Shown here: piece by piece, positions 37,035-48,721 of the stretch
How positions within the stretch are numbered: the first letter of the stretch is position 1
How the letters are laid out: every line of letters begins with the position of its first letter
Assembly: GCF_021134715.1 (NCBI RefSeq)
Contig: NC_060021.1
Span: 10,882,501 to 10,946,500, forward strand
Direction of reading: 5' to 3'
Source: Daphnia pulex
Lineage: Eukaryota; Arthropoda; Branchiopoda; Diplostraca; Daphniidae
DNA length: 64,000 bases
Position numbers and translations under genes: made by a program
Notes under the pieces: generated by a model
Seen by the model: the letters and a program-made list of their open reading frames with translations, nothing else
Database searches by the model: none
Told to the model about the DNA's origin: nothing

Positions 37035-40000
37035 AACAAAACATAAACAAGACGAAAAGGCGACATAAAACTCTTTCCAACTCTATGCACTTTGTTGGCT
37101 TTCTTTTTCGTCTATACATGCTTTTTTTCTTTTTTCGTTTTAGAATTCCGGGTTTAGTTCGGTTTATTTCTAGTTCCCGGTTCGTGATTGGATTTGTAGT
37201 TTTTCAAAACTCAGTTTTGCAACGCCTCTGGGTTTTCGGATAGCGCCAGCCAGAAGGACATGGGTTGAATGTTTGAAAACTTTGTCATTTAACTTCCGGT
37301 AAAGTCAGCTGTGCCATCTAGGAAGTGGAATTCCGAGGTTAACGGCAGGAACTAGCCATCAGATTAGCGGGATATTTCCGGCAATCAATGATTGTGGGAC
37401 CAAACCCAGCAGAGACAGAAAAGTGGAAAAAAGGAGAACGGTAACTAATTCATGTTGCATGATTCATCCACACATTTTTTTCCCCATTCTTCGGTTGACG
37501 TCAGAGAGTCAGAAGCCCCTGCCTGTAGGACGTTGACAACGGCTTTAATTGATGCGAGTAGACGGGAGAAAGTGCCATGTCTCTCGGGACTGTAGTTAAG
37601 CTTCAGCGAGAAGAAGAAGAAGAGATGGTGGGGGTAGTATATTGTAGGAGTTGGCGGGGTTGCGCGGTGGAGCGGCGCGTCGTTCCGGTGACGAGACAGA
37701 CGTGAATCGGGTATAGAACGCAGTGAACAAAGTTCAACACCAGGAAGTAAGTGTGCGTGCGTTGTGTGTGTCCCCTTTTGTAGAAAAAAAAAACCCTCAT
37801 TTTCCTAGAGAATCATTTCAATTATTCACACACAAGATATTTGACACTGTCAGAAAAAAAAGTTTGAGCCCTCCGACTTTGAATTCCGTCCATATAGAGT
37901 CACAATAGCCCCTGGGGCTGTGCTGTTGTCGGATTCATAGAAAGACCAACGAGTTGGAAGAGCAATCATCACCACCACTACAATCATCAAGGACTGACAC
38001 CCTTCGGAGAGGAAATGAAGGAAGGAGACGGGCCCGATGTTGAACCATTGAACCATTGTAAGTAGATCTACTCTTATGCCGGGCAAGTAGCCTTTTTTTT
38101 ATTATTTGTGTAAGCCCTTCGTCTGTGGATGATTTGATTACGGAATCGACTTATTGGGTTCCGACAATCGATATTCCCTGGCTGGTCTTTTCGAGACGAA
38201 CAAGGAAAAAGTGTTGCATTTCTTATAGTTAACGAGGAAAGAAGCTCGTGTAATATTGATGTGACAATGGAAGAATCCCGAAAATCAACCGACTGTTATT
38301 TTATGCTTAGAGCGTTATAGGCCCACCAGCTAAGTCTCTCACGATATAGTAGTATAGACAGGAAGCTCTTTATTGATTTATTTTTTCTTCTCTCTTTTGC
38401 GTGCCTTGTTTTCCCGGCGCTTGCCCGCTACCGCTCCCTTCTGACTCCCAGCTGCGTGTTCGGCAGAGAGAGAGAACTGCTGTTATTGACCCGACCTTCA
38501 TATTTCCTTCTCCACCACCACCACCCCCCGGAGTGACGTCAACCGATCCGCCCCCTCTACCGTGTTTCTCAATTTTTACTAGTTCGCGATTAAGGGGTCG
38601 GGGGTGGGGGGACCTGTGTGACGTAAATGACAAATCCCGAAACAGACCCACCGTCTCTCCGTGACAGAGAATGGGAAGAATCTTTCAAGTTGATAGGATT
38701 TGGAAGCAAAGAAAAAGATGTTATTCCAAAATAAGAAGAGATTGGATTCCTCCAAGGTCCTGAATGGATGGCCTCTTCTTTCTCCGCGTGTCTTATCGAC
38801 CAAGATCAGGGAACCGTGTGCCATCACCTTGGTTACGCGGAACAAAGGGCGAGCTAGATATTCTGCCCCGTTTGAATAAAACATCTCAGCCAATTGACAT
38901 ATCCACTCTGATGATTTATCGTGTAGATATGTAAATTGCCGTCTAATAAATGCCGATAATGGGTTTCGCGGGAAAGAGAAACGGCTCCTGTTTCAGCGTG
39001 TGTAAGAAATATACACCCGGATGAAATGACACGCTCGTTATTACACAATCGGTATTGTGTGTGAGTCGGCCACTTCACTCAAAGACCCGATAGGAGCGTG
39101 CGTGAGACTCGGACACGTGCAGGATCACACACAAAACCTCGTAAGCTGCCGGGGCCGCACACCGCATCGCCTTTGTTAAACAGGACAAAAAGCGGAACAC
39201 GACCAGGATCGTTTATATTCTAGCCAACTGGAATTCGTTCCGGGCGATCTGATTGGCCGTTGTGTAGTCCGTAGTTGCTAGCTTAACTTTGCCCTCTATC
39301 CAAAACGCCATGATAATACAGAGAGCGGCCGGTCCGCAGCGAATTCGTGTCACCAAATGCATTGTTTACGATCAATGCGGTACTTTATCGACGTTATTGA
39401 CCTCCTTTCCGTTGGCCGTTATTTATATTCCCGTGTAGACTTTTATCCAGGCTGACATCCATCAGCCGAGTTAAACTTTGAATGTTGCAGTTTTTCCATC
39501 TCATCTCATCACATTTTCATGAAGAGACTTGGGATAAAAAAAGGGCCGACTACAAAGGAAGAAGAGCTTTTCGTTCGGGTTGTTATATGTATTTAGATTT
39601 ATGTTACAACTCACCAAAATCTTTCTAGTGCACAGTAGCTGCCTGACGGCTATCAGCCGCCGCGGTATAAAATGAGCCGAATGTTCTCCTCTTTGTTGAT
39701 GGGCAACTTCCTTCGGGGGAAATAGAGAAGATATCTCATCTTCTTTGAAGATTGCAGCCCATGCCCTCCTCGCCAACCAACCCTCGAGAAAAATCAAACA
39801 TGGGGCGCGGGAGAGAGAAAAAAAATGCAACATTTTTCAAGGAGAAGCGCAGATCTCGGCCTGGAGTCAAGTCTGCGCAAATGGTCAATCAGCCGTCGGG
39901 CGATAACGTGAGCATGTCTTTGGCGGCTCCTTGTGCCTCCCGTATTTTTTTTTTTTTTTTTTGGTCCTAGTGCACACGCCTAGTAACATCGACCAATCCT

Positions 40001-40305
40001 CGACGATGAGGACGCACACTACGAGTCCTACGAGATTAGAGCGGCAGGAGCGCGCGCTCTGCACGCTCCTCCTCTTCTCTCCTCTTCCGTTAAGCTCCCC
40101 GTCTTGCTCCCGCTCCCGTTCAGTCGATCTTGCACAGTTGGGATAAGTCAGTGAGTGTTGATGAGAGAACGTCTTCCATTTTATTCCCTGTGTGTGTGTT
40201 TTTCGTTTTCATTATTTCGCCAGCGCGGGACAACTTATAAATTGCACGCGACTCCCAGTTTGGGTTTTCTCCAGACTATTTCATATATACCATAGTTGCA
40301 ACAAC
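37035..40305. other. Spacer and likely 5' region of synaptotagmin 4
   Basis: No coding exon recognised over 3.3 kb. Donor-like sites (for example near 37746) could end untranslated first exons of the downstream gene. A T-run lies at 39944-39962. A TCAGT initiator-like element occurs near 40119 and TCAGTGAGTG near 40148, 150-190 nt upstream of the SYT4 start. Function is inference. Confidence 0.5.
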
Positions 40306-43300
40306 ATGGTTATCACAGTTCTTGTGGATATTACCAAGTTCGCCGGTAAGTTGCTTCGATAACTTTTCCCCCCCTCGAATCGAGTTATTATTCAAGTTTG
40401 TAATAACATCACGAACCAGCGGGAACAGTTGTCTGCAGCACAGGTTGATGTGTATGAGACATGTAATCATTGATCGAATCGCTGCTATTTTCTGAAAAAT
40501 TTTCCCATTTCCTCTTTTTTCTGAGTCGTTAAAGGACGAGATGGAATCAAATGGCCATTTCTTTCCAGACCCAACTGATGGGAATAAAAAGAACTCATTG
40601 TTGATCCTCTGAAAATATTTTTCCTAGTACCCTGCTAATTGGACTTGGGACGCCTCTTCAACTGATCCAATCAATGGCGACATGTCGTTCTCTTTTTCTT
40701 TTGTATGAATGCAGTGCGCGTCCTCCTTTCACTCCATTTCGCCTCCTCTTCATCGCATACATGTCGGAGTTGATGGATATCGAGTTCTCCATCAACCCCC
40801 CGACTTGGTACTAGCGCACTCGTCTACCAAACGGAAACTTCTTTTTCCCGACCAACGTTTTTCTTGTTTTTTGATGAACGAAGTAGATAATGTGCTCTGC
40901 AGATCTATCGATCCAATAAAAAACATATAACACACACACGCTCCCTTTTTTTTACCATACAAACATTTTATTTCGTGTAGACTCGTTCGTTCGAATGTTT
41001 TGATGCGCTACCGTCTTTTTTTTTACTTGTAATTGCGATGCAATTATGTTGATGAGGCGGAAGAAAAAACAAGTCGAGCGTAAACGAGCTCCTTTGAACA
41101 GCATCCGCTCGATCCCCTTTTTTTTTATTTTAGTGTCCCTGTAGCCGAAACATCTATACTACCGTCGAATAATTATCAAAGAATACCTTTCGATAAATAA
41201 TAGAATTCTAATTTTGTTTTTAAATCTTTTTTGCATTTTTTCCCCTCCACAGTGAGCACTCCGGCGGTCGTGGGAATCTGTCTAGGAGGTGTTGTGCTCC
41301 TGATCTCCGTCGCCGCCGTCAGTTGTTTTTGTTATCGCGGACATCACCAGCAAACAAGGAGCACCAAGAAAGCTCGGTCGCCCGGCAGTCACATCGGATC
41401 AGAGAACAGACCGTTGGCTTTCCGTAAGCCGGTGGCGGTCAAAAGCCCTAACAACCCGCAGCAATTGACTCACTCGTATCCCGTCAGCGGAGGATCATCG
41501 GTTGCCATCAGCCACCACCTCAAGAAATCGCCAAGTCCGACAGGAGCCAAAACTCCTCCTGGCTCCTGTCCCATCGGCAAATCTCCTAGTCCACTTTCCG
41601 GTAATGAAGGACGAAACAAGTTTCTAATAGTAAACATGGTTTCTAATTACCATTTGTGTGCGTCATTTCAGCGACGACGCCTTCGACGCTGACCCCAACT
41701 TATGAAACGAGCAGCCCGCAGGTGAGCCGGAAAAACTCTCTGATCTCGGGATGTTCTCGTTCCGTCATCAACGCCCTCCAAGAGGAAGGGCAGCAGCGCG
41801 AGACTGTCATCCGCTTTCAATTGGAGAACGAGGTCACTCATCCAGCGGAATTGATGAAAAGTGACTTGGTAGCATCCGCTTCCGCAAACCTCCCCGGCGG
41901 AGAAATCGACTTGGCAAAGATGGAATGCGGAGGCGGATCCAACAAACTGGGACAACTCTACTTTAAAGTCAGGTACTATATCAATTGCATGTCGCGGGTA
42001 CTTATTTATTACGTGGGAGGTGGTGTGGGAGGAGGAAGCTGAGTGATGAGTGAACAGATTTTGACAAAACGGTCCGCCCACTCTCCACTTCCGAGTGCTC
42101 CTTACACACATACACACACAACGTTCAGTATAAGTAAGAGGAGCAAATTGAATGTAACAAAAGAATAAAAAAGAGCAGTCGAGCGTATAGTGGGCGAAAT
42201 GAGATTCTTTATGATGACAAAGTCGATCGATAACTCGTTTAGCGTGGTTTGATTTGTTGCAGCAACATTATTATTATATTTTTTATTGTGTCCCCCTTTG
42301 CATCCTTCCGCTTTTTCCGCCAAAAGGAGATTCCCCTCGAGCGATTGGGCAACAGAAAGGGGCGACTATATTCGTCGGGGCAGTGGGAGGGAACTGGCAT
42401 GGGGTTATTGTGATGGTAACTTGATCCTATCCAATCATGCGAGTATAGAAGACGAGACAGGTCCGTCTCTTTCCGGTTCTTTGATATTGACTCACGTTCC
42501 AATGCTTCTCATGTTCCGGAATTGGTTTCTTTTTCTTTTTTATTCTTTTTTGGTCTGCCAAAATAATCAAAGCCGATTTCTTTTCGCATAATAAGGCACA
42601 ATGTTGAAAAGAGTACGCTCAACATCACCGTGGTCAGATGCCAAGGACTGCCGGCTCGTGATTCCAACATCGGTTCCAGCGATCCTTATGTCAAACTCCA
42701 ATTGCTGCCCGACAAACACCACAAGGTCAAGACCCGCGTCCTTCGTCGCACTCTCAATCCCGTCTACGACGAAGACTTTACTTTTTACGGAATCGGCGAA
42801 AACCAACTTCAGGTAGACCAATCTATTTGTCTTTCACGCACGATGGGCAACGGTCGAACGACACGCGGGAAGTGGACTTGTTATACGACCGTCATTACCG
42901 GTATTTTTCTCTTTCTCTCTCTATTTTCAGAGCTTGACGCTCCATTTCGTCGTTCTGTGTTTCGATCGATACTCGAGGTAATTCCGCCCCCCCGTCCCGG
43001 GGAAATTCCGCTTCCCATTCTAAATAAATCGGCTAGGCATTAACATAATAGTTAGACATTGTTAGACATCACATAATATGGTGTTATATGTTATACGAGC
43101 ATAATCATCATCCCTGGTTTCTAAGAGATGACGTCATTGGCGAAGTGTTGCTGCCAGTTAACGAAGCTCTGGAGGAAATGACAGATTCAGTCGATTCCAA
43201 CAATACTGCAGACAACGGAAACCACTCTAGCGCTCTACTATTCCGAGATATTGCGCCACGCAGTCATAAGGTGAGCCCCATCGTGTTGGAAACGGGAGAG

Positions 43301-44036
43301 AAAAATGAAAAACCCACGACATGCCCAAGTCGCAGAGGGGCGTGTGGTTGTTAGGGAGACACGCAAATGATCCAGCTGCTTTCGTTAAAGTTATAGACCT
43401 TTTCCTTTTTTTTTTGAAAACCATCAAAATAGATGAGGACTCACGGAAGAGGCGAGCTTCTGGTGTCGCTTTGTTATCAACCGCAAGCTTCTCGACTAAC
43501 AGCCGTCGTCCTGAAAGCTCGTAACATTCCCCGCATGGACATGACCGGCCTTGCTGGTACGTTGCCCTCCCTCATTTTTTCCGTTACCTAATCTTCTTGT
43601 CATCAGAGTCTTATGATTATTATTATTTGTATTTACTCAAGATCCTTACGTCAAGATTTATCTTGTGCACAATGGACAACGAGTGGCCAAGAAGAAGACG
43701 CACGTCAAGAAGCGCACGCTGAATCCCGTTTTTAACGAGTCGTTTGTTTTCGACTTGCCGGCCAGCGCCACTTCACTGGACAATATCAGTCTCGAATTTC
43801 TCGTCCTCGACTGGGACCGCGTCACCAAAAATGAGGTAATTTTTGACGAGTGCCTTATTAGAGTGGAGTCGGAATAATATTTCGAACGTAATCTTGAGCC
43901 TTTGGATTTAAAACAGGTGATTGGACGTTTGGAATTGGGCGGAGCCAAGACGATCGGAACGGCCTTGCATCACTGGAACGAGGTCTTGAATTCTCCACGT
44001 CGTCAAATCGCCGAATGGCACAAACTGAAGGATTGA
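40306..44036 (+). CDS. SYT4: Synaptotagmin 4/11-type vesicle protein
   Basis: Vesicle membrane protein with two C2 domains that regulates exocytosis; in flies Syt4 is a postsynaptic calcium-linked signal. Exons: 40306-40345, 41253-41600, 41672-41972, 42596-42812, 42931-42977, 43126-43270, 43433-43556, 43642-43835, 43917-44036; 1536 nt, 511 residues. The 13-codon first exon was chosen because it has a good start context (ACAACATGG), an ideal donor, and the phase needed by exon 2. Residues 18-40 form a membrane segment with Cys38 and Cys40, likely palmitoylated. A Ser/Pro linker precedes C2A ([28 protein letters not shown]) and C2B ([38 protein letters not shown], ending [10 protein letters not shown]). 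The C2B wording and NEVIG match Syt4/11 rather than Syt1 or Syt7. C2A has Cys312 where a calcium-binding Asp is expected. Confidence 0.93.
40346..41252. other. SYT4 intron 1
   Basis: 907-nt intron after the 13-codon first exon. T-rich, no exon or element recognised. Confidence 0.7.
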
Positions 44037-44873
44037 ATCCGGCCGCATTGATCACCCATCAAAAGGTGAAACCATCGCGTCAACTCCAACCTTTTTCCCT
44101 CCCATTGGAACATATTATTTCCTCCCCTCGAACGTTATTATCTATTTAAATATATACATATTTACTTCTAACACGATTCGATCTATGTTTGCTATTGTGT
44201 CACGGATTCTATTGCTGCTCGCTGTAGACTGGAAAGCTTTTTATACGTGAACAATCCACCCCGAAATGTTATTTCCTCCTTGCTGTCCACACGCCTCTTT
44301 ATCACAATTCAATTCGCTACAAAAAGCTATACACACTTTTCCATCCACTAAACTATATCAATCGGAAGAACCGGCGGCCACATTATTTATTTTCGTTGCC
44401 TGGACGAAATGACGAGGAATTATTTCTATAAATACAAGGATAACGGCATCTTTCCTGCTGTGCTGCTACGAAGAAGAAAACGTTTTCATCGGCTCCTTTG
44501 TTTCCCCCTTTTTTGGTCTGGTTCCGAAAACAGAAATTGTTGACAAAAATTTTCATGTGATGACGAAATGATGTAAAACGCGACAATGAAGAAATCAATA
44601 CACATCAGTTTATTGGGCAATGCAGCTGCTTGCTTTCTACTTCTATAAAAGAAGTAACCCAACCAAATATTTCATCCACTTTACACAAGTAAATAAGAAA
44701 TGGGAGCTGCGATTGCGCAGTCGTCGGCTTGGATGTTTGATCCATATCGAATTCTTTTATAAACACCTCATAAAACTTGCATCAAAGCGCCGTGAAGTAG
44801 AAGCTGTCACGTTTCACAGTCGCTGCTTTAATCTGAAACGACGTCCAAAGGGAAACTGCCAAGTGAAGCGAAA
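44037..44873. other. SYT4 3' flank and DNALI1 upstream region
   Basis: 837 bp between the SYT4 stop and the DNALI1 start on the same strand. No AATAAA is obvious close to the SYT4 stop, so the poly(A) site is undefined. No gene seen. Confidence 0.6.
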
Positions 44874-46085
44874 ATGTCAGAACGTTTGGCGGGCACTTCG
44901 TTTTCGCTGTTGAAATATGACAATCCCGTTCTGGTGCGTGAGCCGAGTGACGGCAACAAGAGAAGAGTAAGGAACTTTGTACTGTGTCATATAAGGAATC
45001 CTTTGTTTCGTTGGCCATTGTTTTAATTCGGTTGAGTAACTTTCGTTTACAGGTAGACGAGTTGCCGCAATTGCAACCAGCCTCCACTGGGCTAACCGGC
45101 GGGAATACAAGTCGATCCATCATAGCAACCACTCCCGGTCCTGTCCCAGATCCACCCTCTCCTCCTGGGGGAAACAAAAGTCGTGACGCAATTCGACGTG
45201 AAGCCCAAGATGCAATCAACGCAATTCTGCCTCCCAAGGAATGGACCGAAGACGACCAGATATGGCGGCAGTTGGTACACATACGAATATGAAAAATCAA
45301 ATTCAATATAGTCTTCATTCCGGGAAAGAGTCAAAGCGCATTTTAGTTATGTTTGTATTCTTGCATCGTCGGTCTTTCTGTTTGTGATAAGGTCTCGTCT
45401 ACGCCGGCGACGAGATTGGACGTCCTCGCTTTGCAGGAGCAGTTGGATTCCAGACTCAAGCAGAGACAAGCTCGAGAAATTGGAATCTGTCCAATCAGGA
45501 GGGAGCTCTACTCGCAGTGCTTTGGTACTCGCATGGCAACTTATTTTTCTACGATCGATAAAATAAATAATAAAATAAATAGACGATGTTGGTATTAAAG
45601 AGACGAAATTACTGGGTTTCAGATGAACTGATCCGACAAGTGACCGTCAGCTGTTCCGAGAGAGGCTTCCTCTTAGCTCGAGTCCGCGACGAACTCAATT
45701 TGACGCTGCTTTCATATCAGACTCTGTACGAGAGCAGCTTGGCGTTCGGCGTACGGAAAGCCCTGCAGGCCGAGATAGGACGGGGAGAAATGGAGGACCA
45801 GATTGAGCAGTTAAAGCACGTTGAGCAGAATCTCGAATGTCAAAAGACGGAGCTGAAGGTCGAGCTGGAACGGAATGCAAAAAGAGCTCAAGAGGACATG
45901 GAGTCTCTGAAAGAGCAGCACGCACAAGAGGTGGAATCCTTACAGCAATCCAACAAACAGCTCAAGGTAAATCTTAATGAAGACCTATTGTTGGAAGAAA
46001 TAAGATGAAATAATTAGGTTAACTCGTTATTTCTTTAAAATCTAACCAGGAACTTTTGGAGGGAGTATTGACTGGCAATAAATAA
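44874..46085 (+). CDS. DNALI1: Axonemal dynein light intermediate polypeptide 1 (p28 type)
   Basis: Light chain of single-headed inner-arm dyneins of motile cilia, homologous to Chlamydomonas p28. Exons: 44874-44966, 45053-45274, 45392-45524, 45623-45966, 46050-46085; 828 nt, 275 residues (human about 258-280). Diagnostic stretches: SLLKYDNPVLV at the N-terminus, AINAILPPKEW, VSSTPATRLDVLALQEQLD, RQAREIGICPIRRELYSQCF, DELIRQVTVSCSERGFLL, YQTLYESSLAFGVRKALQAE, then a C-terminal coiled coil. Start fixed by the family N-terminus. The stop codon lies within overlapping AATAAA hexamers. Convergent with SPRTN, whose stop codon is 116 bp away. Identification is very secure. Confidence 0.96.
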
Positions 46086-46086
46086 A
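46077..46086 (+). terminator. Poly(A) signals overlapping the DNALI1 stop codon
   Basis: AATAAATAAA holds two AATAAA hexamers, 46077-46082 and 46081-46086. The TAA stop is 46083-46085. Use would give a very short 3' untranslated region before the convergent SPRTN end. Confidence 0.5.
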
Positions 46087-46201
46087 ACGGGACCATCTTT
46101 GTAATATTAAAACATTTGAGTTTTTCTTTGTTAAATACACTTTTGAGCATCACAGAATTTCGATAGAAATATGAAGACGAATACTGACAGAGTTGTTCAA
46201 T

Positions 46202-47757
46202 TCAAGACAAACAGGAATCCAAATGTGTGTTGATCTGACTGAGGTCGATAAGCGACTGGCAAATTGGACAGGGCACTTTTTTCTCATCTTTGGGGCCGTC
46301 ATCCGCGTCCAAAGAAACTATTTCAACGACCTTTGGAGTTTCCTTTTTGATGGATGATGTTGAAGGATTGGCCCAAGGAGTGTTGACTTTTGGTGGGCCA
46401 CCACCCAAGAGTCGGCCTTGTCCAGTAAAAGGGATAAATAACGTCATAGATGGAGGCTTGGACACAATGCCTCCTTGAGTCGGTCTTGCATCATTTGGTT
46501 CACTTGTTTCTGTTGATCCAGAAGATGGTGATGTAACCGTTATTGTCGAACTCCCTTTGTTCTTCACCGATCCTGCAAAGCCGGTGACAGTTTTTCCTTT
46601 GCCCGAAGTGGTGGAAGTAGTAAAATATCCGGATATAGCTTTCCCTTTGGGAGGACTAACGTTCTTGCCCGAAAATCCTGTCCAAGCTTTCCCTTTCACG
46701 GGATTATTGGTTGGCAGTTTAGGTTGAGAAGTAGATAGATTCCCAGTAGCAGTTACTGCTTTCTTAGATGGTCCAGCAGTGGGAGAGTTGAGAAACCCCC
46801 GAATATCGCGTGCACCTGATGGAATTTCAATCTTTTGCTTCTTGGGGTCTGAAAAATAGACACATACACAGTAAATAATGAATAGAAAACAGGAAATCTT
46901 CATTACTAAACAAATACCTGGCCCTCCCTTATTCTCATTACCTTCTTTTTTCTTTTTAACACCATATCCTTCCGGTTCTTTTATTTTTACATAGGAACCA
47001 CCACAACTTGCTTGATGAGCAGCCCACCAGTTATCATGTGGTCCAGGAGCTCTATTCATTGAGCGCTTTACTAGTCCATAGAAAGGTTGCCTATGCTGGC
47101 AAGGGCCTGTACATTTCCACCAATGCTGTTTGTACAGTTTTACTTCATCGTGGAAGCTGTGATAAATCTGAGAGTGAATAAATATTTTAATTTTAACCAA
47201 TAAAAAAGTCTAAAAGAAAATACAGGGCTTACTGTGATTTTAGTTCCACTTTCTTGGTTGATTCTGTGCATATGAAATTGAAATTCTGGACCATGGCCAT
47301 CCCTGTCCCTGTTGTTGTTCGTCAGGAACAGGAAGGCGTGGATCATTTCATGCTATTAGAAATAATAGTATTAGTATAAAAATTTTAATTCTAAGGAAAT
47401 TATTTGTTTACCAGAAGAGTTTCAACAAGATCCTTTCTTGGTCTCAATTTCAAAAGTGGTACACTAAGGCTGATGGAGCAATGCCCAGATCTCCTTCCTT
47501 CATACCTACACAAACCAGCACACCTACAAACAAATTCATTAGAATACACTTCTATGGTTGTTGAACTGATTCAAACTATACACAGTCATTCTCGGGCTCC
47601 ATTTCACCACAACACTTTTTAGCTGGCTAGAAAAAAAGCGATCATCAAATTGAAGAAACAGACTATGAATATCGGGGGTGGGATCCAAATATTCCCATTC
47701 TTCGTCCACGATAGAGTTGGGATACATTCCATTTTTCTGTTTGCTTATCAAACTCAT
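46202..47757 (-). CDS. SPRTN: DNA-dependent metalloprotease SPRTN (Spartan)
   Basis: Replication-coupled protease that digests DNA-protein crosslinks and recruits p97/VCP and ubiquitinated PCNA. Minus-strand exons: 47582-47757, 47412-47523, 47233-47352, 46918-47167, 46202-46848; 1305 nt, 434 residues (human 489). Seen: SprT domain with KWSPRMTVCAGLCRYEG, LLKLRPRKDLVETLL and the zinc-protease motif H97-E-M-I-H101, then GHGPEF; zinc ribbon part W-W-K-C-T-GPCQHR and ASCGGSYVKIKEPEGY; an SHP-box-like FIPFTGQGRLLGG for p97 binding; and a C-terminal UBZ4 finger with C413, C416, H428, C432. Three repeated motifs of form GK-x3-G-(F/Y) lie in exon 5, one of them KAISGYFTT, PIP-box-like. Start gives a family-like N-terminus (DPTPDIHSLFLQFD). 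Divergent from AQR. Confidence 0.96.
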
Positions 47758-48721
47758 TTACTGTTCTTGATTTAAAACAAAATGTGCAGTGGCCAATGGA
47801 GTACTGAATTACTGATCAAAGTCACCGGAAGTCCGGAACTATTTACAAACTTTTGAATCGTTGAAGTTCTTGATTTCGTCTGCTAATGTTTCTGTGGCAA
47901 CACAGGCAGCGGGCGCCATACATCAAGATTTTAAACGTTTACTGATATCATAATTATTCAAGGATTTAATCCTTTGGGCACCTCTTTGAAAAATAAAATT
48001 TATTTTTCACTTTACCAATTACTCAAAAAAAGTCAGAAATTTTTTTGGAAAATAAGGAGAATGGCGGGTGGCAACGTCGTATTTACACTTAAATTTAATA
48101 AATCCTAATTTTAGAGTTTAATAAGAAAATATATTGAAATAGGCCAAAGGGGAAGGTTGTTTGGCTTATAAGGTTGCTTGGTACACGCTCGTACTCCATT
48201 GAGCTGCATACTGGAACTTAATTGAGCCACTTTGCGTTGCCGAGTGAACGGTAACGGGCCACGATACTCAATCAGGGGTTAATCGTACGTCTGAATGACA
48301 CTACTTCGGAGCGTGAGACTAACTAGCAGAGTCATCACTGAGGTTGAACGGGTTACAACCTTTGTGATAGACATCCTTTACAGGCTTACAGCAACCGGAT
48401 GCTTAATAGTTCAGAAGGAATTATTTATTGTTTGTTGGTTTACTATTTGACTATATATTGATGTATAGCAGATATGCAATATTTTTTTTCAAAACTTGTA
48501 TGTAAAACAGATTCCAAAACTTGTTCAGTTGTTCTGAAAATCACATAACGAAAAAAAAAAAACAAATCGACCGCTTTGTTTAGTGTCCAGAGCCGCCGCT
48601 TGGGTTTCATCGTCTGCTGCCGGTTTCTGTGGCAACTAGGCGCCATCCGAGTTTTCAACTTTTCAAGCTGATAACTTGCTTGACGTTTCAGGCATTTTTA
48701 AAACGTATATATTGTTACAAA
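47758..48721. other. Shared 5' region between divergent SPRTN and AQR
   Basis: 964 bp separate the two start codons and must hold both promoters, or one bidirectional one. No TATA box recognised. An upstream in-frame ATG at 48629 could extend AQR by 31 residues, but the extension lacks family likeness. Confidence 0.6.

Noticed and set aside
48629..48721. In-frame upstream extension of AQR from an earlier ATG
   Set aside because: The 31 extra residues are unlike the AQR N-terminus; the Met at 48722 leads directly into the conserved start.
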